From Pseudomonas sp. P8_241 (GTDB lineage Bacteria > Pseudomonadota > Gammaproteobacteria > Pseudomonadales > Pseudomonadaceae): a stretch of DNA of 64,000 nucleotides. Below are positions 43,214-52,307 of the stretch, piece by piece (positions within the stretch are counted from its first letter, which is position 1; each line of letters begins with the position of its first letter). The position numbers and the translations under genes were made by a program. The notes under the pieces were generated by a model that had not been told where the DNA came from, did no database searches, and was given only the letters and a program-made list of their open reading frames with translations. The stretch is from NCBI RefSeq assembly GCF_034008315.1, contig NZ_CP125377.1, forward strand, positions 1,128,001-1,192,000. Direction: 5' to 3'.

Positions 43214-44545
43214 ATGGCCTTTCACCCAATAGCCGCTGACGATGACGACTCCAGCGGAGTCGGCGTTGCGCGCCAATATGCCTGGATCGTCTTTGCATTG
43301 ACGTTCGGCCTGTTGATTTCCGATTACATGTCGCGTCAGGTGCTGAACGCGGTATTCCCCCTGCTCAAGACTGAGTGGGCATTGAGCGACGGCCAGCTCG
43401 GCTTGCTCAGCGGTATCGTTGCCCTGATGGTCGGCCTGCTGACATTTCCCCTGTCGTTGATGGCGGACCGTTTCGGTCGGGTCAAAAGCCTGGCGCTGAT
43501 GGCTTTCCTGTGGAGCGTGGCCACCTTGGGTTGCGCGTTGGCGCAAGATTACCAACAGATGTTCATCGCGCGTTTCATGGTCGGCGTCGGCGAAGCCGCC
43601 TACGGCAGCGTGGGCATCGCGGTGGTGATCTCGGTGTTCCCTAAAGAGATGCGGGCAACCCTGGCCAGCGCCTTCATGGCGGGCGGGATGTTCGGTTCGG
43701 TGCTGGGCATGGCGTTGGGCGGTGCGATTGCCGCCAAGCTGGGCTGGCGCTGGTCGTTCGCCGGGATGTCGTTGTTCGGCCTGTGCCTGGCGATTCTGTA
43801 CCCGCTCATCGTCAAGGAAGCGCGCATTGCGCCGCAACGTGCCGCTCAGGTTGCAAACAAAACCGCGGCGGCGGTCAAGCGTCCGCTGCGCACGCTGTGG
43901 TCCAGCCGTTCGGTGGTGTCGACCTACGTCGCCAGTGGCTTGCAGTTGTTCGTGGGCGGCACCGTGATGGTGTGGATTCCCAGCTACATGAATCGCTACT
44001 ACGACATGCCTACCGACAAGGCCGGCGGCATGGCGGCAATCATCGTGCTGTGCAGCGGTGCGGGGATGATCCTGTGCGGCATGCTCAGTGATCGTCTGTG
44101 CCGCAACTCGCCTGATCGCAAGGTCAGCCTGGCCATCTTTTTCTGCCTGGGCAGCTGTCTGCTGCTATCGGCGGCGTTCGCGCTACCGGCCGGGCCTTTA
44201 CAACTGGTGCTGATCTGCCTGGGTATGCTGATTGCCACTGGCACCACCGGCCCAAGTGGCGCGATGGTCGCCAACCTGACGCATTACTCGGTCCACGGCA
44301 CGGCGTTCGCCACGCTGACGTTGGCCAACAACATGTTGGGGCTGGCGCCGGGGCCGTTCATCACCGGCAAGGTATCGGACCTCATCGGTTTGCATGCCGC
44401 GTTCCAACTGGTGCCACTGGTCAGCCTCGCGGCAGCAGCGGTGTTCTTTTACGCCAAGTGTCACTACCACAAAGATATTGCCCGTCTTCAGGGTCAGAGC
44501 GTGTCTGGCCCCGTCAATGAAGCCGGATTAGAGGTGAAGTTGTGA
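43214..44545 (+). CDS. MFS transporter (metabolite:H+ symporter type)
   Basis: 443 residues, 12 membrane helices, with the MFS signature MADRFGRVKSLALM between helices 2 and 3. It is translationally coupled to the next gene (4-base overlap) and follows the BKACE gene with GAGGAGG in front of the ATG. Expected to take up the substrate of this operon. Confidence 0.88.
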   Translation: MAFHPIAADDDDSSGVGVARQYAWIVFALTFGLLISDYMSRQVLNAVFPLLKTEWALSDGQLGLLSGIVALMVGLLTFPLSLMADRFGRVKSLALMAFLWSVATLGCALAQDYQQMFIARFMVGVGEAAYGSVGIAVVISVFPKEMRATLASAFMAGGMFGSVLGMALGGAIAAKLGWRWSFAGMSLFGLCLAILYPLIVKEARIAPQRAAQVANKTAAAVKRPLRTLWSSRSVVSTYVASGLQLFVGGTVMVWIPSYMNRYYDMPTDKAGGMAAIIVLCSGAGMILCGMLSDRLCRNSPDRKVSLAIFFCLGSCLLLSAAFALPAGPLQLVLICLGMLIATGTTGPSGAMVANLTHYSVHGTAFATLTLANNMLGLAPGPFITGKVSDLIGLHAAFQLVPLVSLAAAAVFFYAKCHYHKDIARLQGQSVSGPVNEAGLEVKL

Positions 44546-45204
44546 GTCGTCGTTTACGTATTGATGTGTTTTTCGATTTCATCTGCCCCTGGTGCCTGAT
44601 CGGCAAGCGCCAACTGGAACATGCACAAGTGCAGTTTCGCAGTCGCTATCCGGATGTGCAGATCACCACGGTGTGGCACGGCGTGCAGTTGCTGCCGCAG
44701 TTGCCGGCACAAGGTGAGCCGTTCGCCGATTTCTACCGCAATCGTCTGGGCAATGCCGACGCTGTAGCGATGCGCCAGGCCCAGGTACAACAGGCGGCTG
44801 CCTCGGTTGGGCTGGCCATCGATCTGAGCCGCATCGCGACGATGCCCAACACCGCAGACGCCCATCGTCTGTTCGAGCGAGCCGGCACGGTAGGCAACGC
44901 TGCCCAGCGTGAGATGTTGCTCGAACGTTTGTTCGCCGCGTATTTCAAGAAAGGCGAAGACCTGGGCTGCCGTGAGACCTTGCTCGCCATTGCCCGCGAC
45001 TGCGGCATTGACGAAAACGCCGTGGCCGACGCCTTGCTGGGCGACGCCACGCCATTTCCAGGATCGCCTGGCGCGAGCAGCGGCGTGCCGAGCTTCCAGT
45101 TCGACCGCCGGATGACGGTGGTGGGCGCGCAACCTGCCGAGTCATTGCTCGCAGCAATGAAAGAAGCGCTCAAGGAAAGTGATCGCGAGCGGCAGCCGGC
45201 ATGA
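44542..45204 (+). CDS. DsbA/FrnE-like thioredoxin-fold protein
   Basis: 220 residues. The active-site CPWC is at Cys15-Cys18, followed by the DsbA-like helical insert and a cis-Pro segment G-V-P-S-F-Q-F near 175. This group includes FrnE and 2-hydroxychromene-2-carboxylate isomerase. There is no signal peptide, so it acts in the cytosol. It overlaps the MFS gene start and the Rieske gene by 4 bases each, showing tight coupling. Confidence 0.85.
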   Translation: MSRRLRIDVFFDFICPWCLIGKRQLEHAQVQFRSRYPDVQITTVWHGVQLLPQLPAQGEPFADFYRNRLGNADAVAMRQAQVQQAAASVGLAIDLSRIATMPNTADAHRLFERAGTVGNAAQREMLLERLFAAYFKKGEDLGCRETLLAIARDCGIDENAVADALLGDATPFPGSPGASSGVPSFQFDRRMTVVGAQPAESLLAAMKEALKESDRERQPA

Positions 45205-45527
45205 CCCGGCGCATTCCCGTACCTGCCGGCAAGTACCCGCAGGCCGGCGGTCGGGCGCTGTTCGAGTTCGAAGACAAGAGCCTGGCGCTGTTCAATATCG
45301 ACGGGCAGTTGTATGCCATCGACGACAGCTGTCCGCATCAGGGCTCTTCGCTGTGCGGCGGGCGACTTGAGGGCCGGGTGATCCAATGCCTGGCCCATGG
45401 TTTGCGCTTCGATTTGCACAGCGGTTACCTGCTCAATTCCAAGCAGGTCAAAATCAACAACTACCCGGTCGAGATCATCGACGGCCAGGCGTTTATCGTC
45501 ATCGCTACCGAGGAGTCCGCGCCATGA
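45201..45527 (+). CDS. Small Rieske [2Fe-2S] ferredoxin
   Basis: 108 residues with the Rieske ligands Cys44-x-His46 and Cys63-x2-His66 (C-P-H...C-L-A-H). Such soluble proteins serve as electron carriers, often for dioxygenases. It overlaps the stop of the DsbA-like gene and the start of the exporter gene. The TauD-like enzyme of this operon does not need a ferredoxin, so its partner is not clear. Confidence 0.88.
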   Translation: MTRRIPVPAGKYPQAGGRALFEFEDKSLALFNIDGQLYAIDDSCPHQGSSLCGGRLEGRVIQCLAHGLRFDLHSGYLLNSKQVKINNYPVEIIDGQAFIVIATEESAP

Positions 45528-46534
45528 GCGCTTTAGCTCTCTCCCGCATCCAAAGCCGCACGCGCGAATTGGCCCCGGGATTTATCGTCAGTCTGATTGT
45601 CGCGGCCGCCGCGTCGTTCCTGTCCGAGCACTACGGTGCACCGGTCATGCTGTTTGCCTTGCTGCTGGGCATGGCTCTGAATTTTCTCGCCGATGACGGC
45701 CCGTGCAAGGCCGGTGTCGAGTTCACTGCCCGCACGGTGCTGCGCATCGGCGTGGCGCTGCTGGGCATGCGCATTACCCTTGAGCAGATGGCGGCACTGG
45801 GCTGGAAGCCGATTGCGCTGGTCGTGATTCTGGTGGTGGTGACTATCTCTATCTCGGTGATCGCCGCGAAGTTTCTGGGTTTCTCGCGTCTGTTCGGCAT
45901 GCTCACCGGTGGCGCGACGGCAATCTGTGGTGCCTCGGCGGCATTGGCGCTGGCAGCGGCACTGCCCAACCATCCGCAGAAAGAACGCGCCACGCTGTTC
46001 ACGGTGATCGGCGTCTCGGCGCTGTCGACCCTGGCGATGATCGTCTATCCGATGATCGCCAACTGGCTGCATTTGTCGCCGCAGGTGGCGGGCGTGTTCC
46101 TCGGCGCCACGATCCACGACGTGGCCCAGGTGGTCGGCGCCGGTTACGGCATGTCCACCGAGACCGGCGACACGGCGACAGTGGTCAAGCTGATGCGCGT
46201 TGCCATGCTGCTGCCGGTGATCGTCACCGCCGCCATGATCACCCGCATGCAAGGCGCCGACCCGACCGGTAAACGTCCGCCGTTGCTGCCGTGGTTCGCC
46301 GTCGGCTTTTTGATTCTGGCGTGCATCAACAGCACCGGCTGGATCGCTCCGGTGGTGCAGGGATCGGTCAACGAACTGTCGCGCTGGTGCCTGGTGATTT
46401 CCATCAGTGCCCTGGGCATGAAGACCCGGCTCAAAGAGCTCGCAGCGGTTGGCATCAAGCCGATCCTGCTGATGGTGGGAGAGACGGTGTTCCTGGTCGT
46501 GCTGGTGCTGCTGTTGCTGCACTGGGGTGCCTGA
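45524..46534 (+). CDS. YeiH/UPF0324-family putative sulfate exporter
   Basis: 336 residues, about ten hydrophobic helices, with the UPF0324 segment GGATAICGASAALA and the GATIHDVAQVVGAG motif. Homologs are annotated as putative sulfate exporters, though few are proven. Presence at the end of an operon with a TauD-like dioxygenase would fit export of sulfite or sulfate released from a sulfonate, which is an inference. The ATG at 45524 overlaps the Rieske stop. Confidence 0.88.
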   Translation: MSALALSRIQSRTRELAPGFIVSLIVAAAASFLSEHYGAPVMLFALLLGMALNFLADDGPCKAGVEFTARTVLRIGVALLGMRITLEQMAALGWKPIALVVILVVVTISISVIAAKFLGFSRLFGMLTGGATAICGASAALALAAALPNHPQKERATLFTVIGVSALSTLAMIVYPMIANWLHLSPQVAGVFLGATIHDVAQVVGAGYGMSTETGDTATVVKLMRVAMLLPVIVTAAMITRMQGADPTGKRPPLLPWFAVGFLILACINSTGWIAPVVQGSVNELSRWCLVISISALGMKTRLKELAAVGIKPILLMVGETVFLVVLVLLLLHWGA

Positions 46535-46628
46535 GCAGGCTTGGCAAATGTGTTATGGCAGGGTCACACAGCGTTGACTCCTCATGCTGTGGGGCTCCAG
46601 GCCGGTGTTACAAGCACCGGTCTTTCGC

Positions 46629-46659
46629 GGCGACTGTACCAGCAGTCGCCGTTTTTTTT
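46629..46659 (+). terminator. Terminator of the 40-46.5 kb operon
   Basis: A perfect 8-base stem GGCGACTG (46629-46636) / CAGTCGCC (46643-46650) with a 6-base loop is followed by G and T8. It also serves as the boundary to the convergent AraC regulator gene. Confidence 0.92.
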
Positions 46660-46668
46660 GCCGGGTGA

Positions 46669-47706
46669 TCAGGTGTCATTCGGATCGCTCGGCGGCTTTG
46701 TGCCAGCCAGCTTTTGCGAACTGCGCCACGCCGCCGGCGGCATGCCGAACTGGCTGATGAACCACCGCGTAAACGAACTCGCCATGGAATAGCCCAGCAT
46801 GTCGGCAATACGACTGAGCGAGTAGGCCGGGTTGTCCAGGTAGCGCAGCACCAGGTCGCGACGCACATCGTTGATCACGTCGTTGAAGGCGCAGCCGTCG
46901 TCCTTGAGACGCCGTTGCAGGGTGCGTACGTTCATGCCCTGGCTTTGCGCGACCTGCTCGATGGTGGCGCGCCCCATGGGCAGCAGCAGGTAGATGGCCT
47001 TGCGCACTTCGAACAGCATCGAGGCCTTTTCGTTGCCTTGCAGTGTGTCGAGGTAGCTCTGGGCGTAGCGAGCCATCGTCGGATCGGCGTTGGGGTTGGT
47101 CACGTCGAGGCTGGCGTCGGAACAGACGATGCCGTTGAACTCGCTGCCGAACTCCAGGCTGCAGCCGAACAGACGCCGATGCAGCTGCAGGTTGTCGGGG
47201 GGCTGGTGCATGAAGTTGACGCTGTAGGGGTGCCAGTGCGAGCCGAGCAGGGCCGAGCACAGGCGGAACAACACGCCGATGGCCAGCTCTGTGGCCTGGC
47301 GGCTGGGCATCGGCGAATCGGTGACCACCTCTTCGCGAATGATCACCATCTTGCCGGCTTCTTCAATGAAAATGGCCAGCGAGTCGTTCATCAAATGCCG
47401 GTATTGCTTCACCACCTGCAAGGCATCGCGCAGGGTGCGCTGGTGGCTGAGCAACAGGCTGACGACACCAAAATCCGAGAGCTGGCGCGATTCGGCCATG
47501 CTCAGGCCGAACGTCTGGCAACCGCTGGCGGTGGCCGAATCTTCCAGCAGGCGCACGGCGGCATCGATGTGGATACGGTGTTCGGGGGCCAGCAAATGTG
47601 CCTTGCTCAGGCCCACCCCCGCCAGCACGTCGCGCGGGTTGAATCCCAGGTACTGGGTGACCTCAAGGTAGTTGGTCAGGACGGCGGCGCGAACAAGCTT
47701 GGACAT
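46669..47706 (-). CDS. AraC-family transcriptional regulator
   Basis: 345 residues: an N-terminal arabinose-binding-like domain of the OruR/ArgR-type group (about 1-200) and a C-terminal pair of helix-turn-helix motifs (GRATIEQVAQSQGMNVRTLQRRL and YSLSRIADMLGYSMASSFTRWF). The ATG at 47706 is preferred; an upstream in-frame extension to 47883 adds 59 residues without family similarity. Divergent from the hydrolase, DUF1302, DUF1329 and RND set, so it is the probable regulator of that cluster. Confidence 0.9.
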   Translation of the reverse strand: MSKLVRAAVLTNYLEVTQYLGFNPRDVLAGVGLSKAHLLAPEHRIHIDAAVRLLEDSATASGCQTFGLSMAESRQLSDFGVVSLLLSHQRTLRDALQVVKQYRHLMNDSLAIFIEEAGKMVIIREEVVTDSPMPSRQATELAIGVLFRLCSALLGSHWHPYSVNFMHQPPDNLQLHRRLFGCSLEFGSEFNGIVCSDASLDVTNPNADPTMARYAQSYLDTLQGNEKASMLFEVRKAIYLLLPMGRATIEQVAQSQGMNVRTLQRRLKDDGCAFNDVINDVRRDLVLRYLDNPAYSLSRIADMLGYSMASSFTRWFISQFGMPPAAWRSSQKLAGTKPPSDPNDT

Positions 47707-47993
47707 GCTGAGAGTCTTCCCTGGGCCGATGGCGAGTGGCGAAAGCGTGGCGACTATATCCAGCGCATCGGCCGTTGAACAGTTGTCTTGTAATTGTTGG
47801 TTTACCCTGCTGCCAGGTCCCGAATCATCTACGCTTTGGAGGGCTATCGCACTCATTCGTTGATTACAGTGACCTTGGGCCAATCTGCGATGATTTTCGA
47901 CCAGCGGTTATCTTGTCCCAATGTCTGACAATTTGTCATCAAAAGAAAAGTGCATGACGTCCAATGTAAAGCGTAGTGGGCGGGTGAACTTTA
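47707..47993. promoter_or_regulatory. Divergent promoter region between AraC gene and hydrolase
   Basis: 287 bases without a gene. AT-rich stretches at 47780-47810 and 47930-47970 (TTGTCATC...AAAGAAAAG) fit promoters in both directions. I could not fix an AraC direct repeat by eye. No other element seen. Confidence 0.4.
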
Positions 47994-48644
47994 ATGTCGA
48001 CACAACAAAAAGACTCTGGCGAAAACAGCCAGTCGAGTCACCGAGAAAACGAAGGTGTTGACGTGGACAAACTGCAAACTGGCGCTACCATTCTGATCGT
48101 CCCGGGTCTGCGTGATCACGTTGCCGAACATTGGCAGACATTGCTTGAAGCCAGGCTGTGCAAAGTGCGCAGTGTTCCGCCACTGGAAACCGACAAACTC
48201 GATTGCATGGCCCGCGTTCGGGCGATCCAGCACGAGCTGGAACAGATCGACGGTCCGGTGATTCTTGTTGCCCACAGCGCTGGCGTACTGATGGTCGCGC
48301 ACTGGGCCAAGCATTACAGCCGTCCGATCAAGGGCGCCTTGCTGGCCGCGCCACCGGATCTCGATGCGGTCTGGCCGGCTAATTATCCTTCCTCCGAGAC
48401 CCTGCGCAGTCAGGGCTGGAATCCTCTTCCCGAAGGTCCGTTGCCGTTCCCGAGCATCGTGGCCGGCAGTACCAATGATCACCTTGCCAGTCTTTCTGCC
48501 GTTACTCGAATGGCAGAAGGCTGGGGCTCCGAATTGCTCAATCTGGGCGATGTCGGGCACCTCAATCCGGCCGCAGGATTTGGCCATTGGCAGCAAGCCG
48601 AGGCACTCATCCTGCAGCTGGACAGCGAACAGGAACCGGTCTGA
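47994..48644 (+). CDS. RBBP9/YdeN-like alpha/beta hydrolase
   Basis: 216 residues. The nucleophile is Ser95 in HSAG; Asp and His of the triad are in AGSTNDHLA and GDVGHLNPAAG. Serine hydrolases of this family have unclear substrates. A GTG at 48063 with AAGG upstream is an alternative start and would remove 23 residues not typical of the family. First gene of the set regulated by the AraC protein. Confidence 0.85.
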   Translation: MSTQQKDSGENSQSSHRENEGVDVDKLQTGATILIVPGLRDHVAEHWQTLLEARLCKVRSVPPLETDKLDCMARVRAIQHELEQIDGPVILVAHSAGVLMVAHWAKHYSRPIKGALLAAPPDLDAVWPANYPSSETLRSQGWNPLPEGPLPFPSIVAGSTNDHLASLSAVTRMAEGWGSELLNLGDVGHLNPAAGFGHWQQAEALILQLDSEQEPV

Positions 48645-48751
48645 CATTACGTCAACCGGCATTTGCCCTCACTCCTGAAAACGCAGACCCGAAGAGGAAT
48701 GCGCGAGGGCGGCTGCGCTTAAAACAAAGACAAAAAGGCGGAGACAACGCA

Positions 48752-50755
48752 ATGCACAACAATAAGAGTCACGGCTTCACCACCCAACGCTACACCTTGC
48801 TGGCATCGGCCATTCTTGCGGCAACCGTTCCGATGGCCCATGCGGTCGAGATCGAGACGGGGAATCCGGACTGGAACGTACGGGTGGATAACACCATCAA
48901 GTACAACTACGGTGTGCGCACTGAAAGTGCTGACAAACGCATGTTGGCAACGCCGAACAACAACGACGGCGACTACAACTTCCGCAAGGCCGGGACCAAC
49001 ATCACCAACCGTATCGACTTGTTGACCGAGATGGATGTGGTCTTCAAGAACGCCATGGGTTTTCGCGTCAGCGCCGCCAGCTGGTACGACAAGGCCTATG
49101 AGAACGTCGGTTCCAACTCCAACCCGTTCGTCAACGGTAACGACGCGCGTTCTGGCCTGGTCGCCAACGATCCTCGCCTGGCCCCGGTCGTCAATGACAA
49201 CGTCGGTTTTGGCAGCCCGCACCTGAGCAACTACGCCTCGCGTTATTACACCGGTCCGTCTGGTGAAATCCTCGACGCCTTCGTGTTCTACAGCACCGAA
49301 GTGGGTGAGGAGTCGATGTTCAGCGCCAAGGCCGGCCAGCACAACGTGTTCTGGGGCGAGACCATTCTCAACCCGGTGCATTCGATGAGCTACGGCCAGT
49401 CCGGCCTCGACCTGGCCAAACTGGCCGCGTCGCCGGGTACCGAAGCCAAGGAACTGTTTGTCCCGCGTAACCAGCTGTCGATGTCGTTCACCGTCAATCC
49501 TGAATTGACCCTGGGCGCCCAGTACTTCCTGGATTGGAACGAAGCACGTCTGCCGGAAGCGGGCACCTATTACGGTGGTTCCGATCTGGTCGGTTTCGGT
49601 GCGCAATCGTTCCTGTTGGGTAACACCAACGCCGTGGTACCGGGCAGCCCGCTGGGTTGTGGCCTGGCACCGTGCAACGGCTTGACCAATGTGCGTCGTG
49701 GCAAGGACCTGACCCCGCATGACAGCGGCGACTGGGGCATCATGGCCAAGTGGTCGCCAGCCTGGCTGGACGGCACCCTCGGCGTTTACTACCGCGAGAC
49801 CTCGGAAATCCTGCCGCAAGCCTATCTGGACGCCAGGGGCATTACCTCGGCCAACCCGAACGGTACCCGTCCGGCCGGGCAAGTGCCTGCGGTGGTCAAC
49901 ACCCTGAACTCGCTGGATACCGCCACCTATCAACTGGCTTATGCCGACAACATCAAGATCGCCGGCCTGAGCCTGTCCAAGGACGTAGGCGGGGTGAGCG
50001 TGGGTTCGGACCTGAACGTTCGTCACAACATGCCGCTGGCCAGTATCCCGGCGATCGTCAGTACCCGTAGCCCGCTGGGCCTGGGTCAAGGGCTTGGCCT
50101 GTTGCCTGCCCGTACAGACGCCACCGGTGTGGTCTATGACACCCCGAGCCGCGGCGACAGCATGAGCGCCACCGGTGACACCTTGCACTGGACGCTCAAC
50201 GGTCTGATGACCCTGCCTAAAACCCCAGTGTTCGACCAGGCGACTGTGCTGGCCGAGTTGTACTACAGCAACCTGCTCGAACTCGATAGCAAGAACGAGG
50301 CGCTCTACAAAGGCAAGAGCACCTATCGCGGTATCGACGCGTCGACCCGCGACAACTGGGGTCTGGCCATCAACTTCACACCGACCTGGTACCAGGTATT
50401 CCCGGGTGTCGACTTCAACGCGCCGATGTCCGTCAACGTCGGTCTCGATGGCGTGTCCCCGGTCACCGGTGGCGGTGCCAAAGACACCGGCAACTATGCC
50501 GTTGGCATCGGTGCCGTTGTGTACAACAAATACTTTGTCGACCTGAAGTACGTGGACTCTTTCGGCGAAACCGACAAGTGCAAAAACAGTGGTGTGAGCA
50601 CCGGCCCGACCGGTGGTGATGGCTCCACCCCGAACGCCTTTAGCGGCAACGAAAACTACGCCTGCTACGCCGGTGGCTACTCAGCCTTCTCCGGTGGTGG
50701 TGCTACGACTGAGGACCGTGGCGCGGTGTACCTGACGATGAAAACTACATTCTGA
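48752..50755 (+). CDS. DUF1302 outer-membrane-associated protein
   Basis: 667 residues. A signal peptide (LLASAILAATVPMAHA) leads into a long region of alternating beta strands and many aromatic-ended strands, with a C-terminal Phe, as in outer membrane beta-barrels. DUF1302 genes are nearly always next to DUF1329 in Pseudomonas and in strains that degrade hydrophobic compounds. ATG at 48752 follows GGCGGAGA. A barrel for uptake of hydrophobic substrates is an inference. Confidence 0.85.
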   Translation: MHNNKSHGFTTQRYTLLASAILAATVPMAHAVEIETGNPDWNVRVDNTIKYNYGVRTESADKRMLATPNNNDGDYNFRKAGTNITNRIDLLTEMDVVFKNAMGFRVSAASWYDKAYENVGSNSNPFVNGNDARSGLVANDPRLAPVVNDNVGFGSPHLSNYASRYYTGPSGEILDAFVFYSTEVGEESMFSAKAGQHNVFWGETILNPVHSMSYGQSGLDLAKLAASPGTEAKELFVPRNQLSMSFTVNPELTLGAQYFLDWNEARLPEAGTYYGGSDLVGFGAQSFLLGNTNAVVPGSPLGCGLAPCNGLTNVRRGKDLTPHDSGDWGIMAKWSPAWLDGTLGVYYRETSEILPQAYLDARGITSANPNGTRPAGQVPAVVNTLNSLDTATYQLAYADNIKIAGLSLSKDVGGVSVGSDLNVRHNMPLASIPAIVSTRSPLGLGQGLGLLPARTDATGVVYDTPSRGDSMSATGDTLHWTLNGLMTLPKTPVFDQATVLAELYYSNLLELDSKNEALYKGKSTYRGIDASTRDNWGLAINFTPTWYQVFPGVDFNAPMSVNVGLDGVSPVTGGGAKDTGNYAVGIGAVVYNKYFVDLKYVDSFGETDKCKNSGVSTGPTGGDGSTPNAFSGNENYACYAGGYSAFSGGGATTEDRGAVYLTMKTTF

Positions 50756-50796
50756 TTCACCACTGATTTGCTTAACGCAAGCAGGAGAATAACAAC

Positions 50797-52155
50797 ATGA
50801 AATTTGTAAAAACCGTGTTGGCCGCTTCGCTGGCCATGGTCTTCGCCGCTCAGGCACAGGCCGCTGTTTCAACTCAGGAAGCTGCCAAGCTTGGCGCTAA
50901 CCTGACCCAGGTAGGGGCTGAAAAAGCCGGGAACGCTGATGGTTCCATTCCTGCCTACAACGGCGGCTTGACCACTGCTCCAGCCAGCTTCAAAGCCGGT
51001 GACAGCATGCGTCCGGATCCGTTTGCCAGTGAAAAACCTGTGCTGGTGATCGACGGCAAAAACGTCGATCAGTACAAGGGCATGCTCACCGCGACTACGG
51101 TAGAGCTGGCCAAGCGTTTCCCGACGTTCCGTGTCGACGTGTTCCCGACGCACCGCACCGTATCGCTGCCTCAAGCGATTCTGGACAACGGCGTGAAAAA
51201 CGCCGTCGGCGCCAAGTCCCTGGAAGGTGGCCTGGCCATCGACAACGTCCTGCCGGGCATTCCGTTCCCGATTCCGCAGTCGGGCAACGAAGCGATGTGG
51301 AACTTCCTGCTGCGCTACCAGGGCGTCAGCATCAGCTCCAAGTACGACTCCTGGAACGTTGACTCGGCCGGTGTGGCGAGCCTGGCGACCACCGGGCAGG
51401 CGAACATCTCCTACCCGATCTATGAAAACCTCTCGCAGCCGATCAGCAGCTCCGACGTGTACTACCAGATGAAGCTGGCGTACACCGGTCCTGCGCGCCG
51501 CGCCGGTGAGGCGATCATGCTCAAGGATGCCGCCAACCCGTTGCAGCAACCCCGTCGCGCCTGGCAGTACTTGCCAGGGCAGCGTCGCGTGAAACTGGCG
51601 CCGAGCCTGGCTTACGACACGCCAAACCCGGGTACCGCCGGTGCGGGCACCTACGATGACGTGTTCGTGTTCAACGGTGCGCTGGATCGCTACGACTGGA
51701 AGCTGGTCGGCAAGCAAGAAATGATCGTGCCTTACAACACCTACAAGCTGACCTACGTGCAGGATCCGAAGTCGCTGACCACCGCCAATCACCTGGCACC
51801 TGACTTCGTACGCTGGGAAAAACACCGCGTGTGGGTCGTGGAAGGCAACCTCAAGGCCGGTGCTCGCCACATCTACCAGAAGCGCCGCTTCTACCTCGAC
51901 GAAGACAGCTGGACCGCTTTGGCCTCGGATCAATATGACGCCCGTGGTCAGCTCTATCGCGGTTCCTTCGCCTTCCTCAGCCAGAGCTATGACAAGCAGG
52001 TTCCAGACTCCACCCCGTTCATGATCTATGACCTGGTGGGCGGCTCCTACAACATCAACGGTGTAGTCGGCCCTTACGGCGGCATCAAGTACATCGAGCC
52101 GCTCTCCAAGGCCCAGTGGTCTTCGGAATCCCTGGCCGGCGCCGGCATTCGCTAA
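50797..52155 (+). CDS. DUF1329 (LolA/LolB-like fold) periplasmic protein
   Basis: 452 residues with a signal peptide (VLAASLAMVFAAQAQA-A). The DUF1329 domain covers the whole mature part, with the PLQQPRRAWQYLPGQRRVKLAPS core. Related folds bind lipids. It follows the DUF1302 gene at 41 bases and is almost certainly a partner of it. Confidence 0.87.
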   Translation: MKFVKTVLAASLAMVFAAQAQAAVSTQEAAKLGANLTQVGAEKAGNADGSIPAYNGGLTTAPASFKAGDSMRPDPFASEKPVLVIDGKNVDQYKGMLTATTVELAKRFPTFRVDVFPTHRTVSLPQAILDNGVKNAVGAKSLEGGLAIDNVLPGIPFPIPQSGNEAMWNFLLRYQGVSISSKYDSWNVDSAGVASLATTGQANISYPIYENLSQPISSSDVYYQMKLAYTGPARRAGEAIMLKDAANPLQQPRRAWQYLPGQRRVKLAPSLAYDTPNPGTAGAGTYDDVFVFNGALDRYDWKLVGKQEMIVPYNTYKLTYVQDPKSLTTANHLAPDFVRWEKHRVWVVEGNLKAGARHIYQKRRFYLDEDSWTALASDQYDARGQLYRGSFAFLSQSYDKQVPDSTPFMIYDLVGGSYNINGVVGPYGGIKYIEPLSKAQWSSESLAGAGIR

Positions 52156-52307
52156 GCCAACTGCAAAAAAATGCGCCCGTTCGGTCCACTGCCCACAAGG
52201 CGGTGAGACCGTCGGCGGTCGGTTCGCGCCGATCGCTACGAACGCCAGGTTTTAACGTCAGGCACACCTTTGTGTGCCCCGGCGCGGTTTTCCGAAGAGG
52301 ACGCAGT

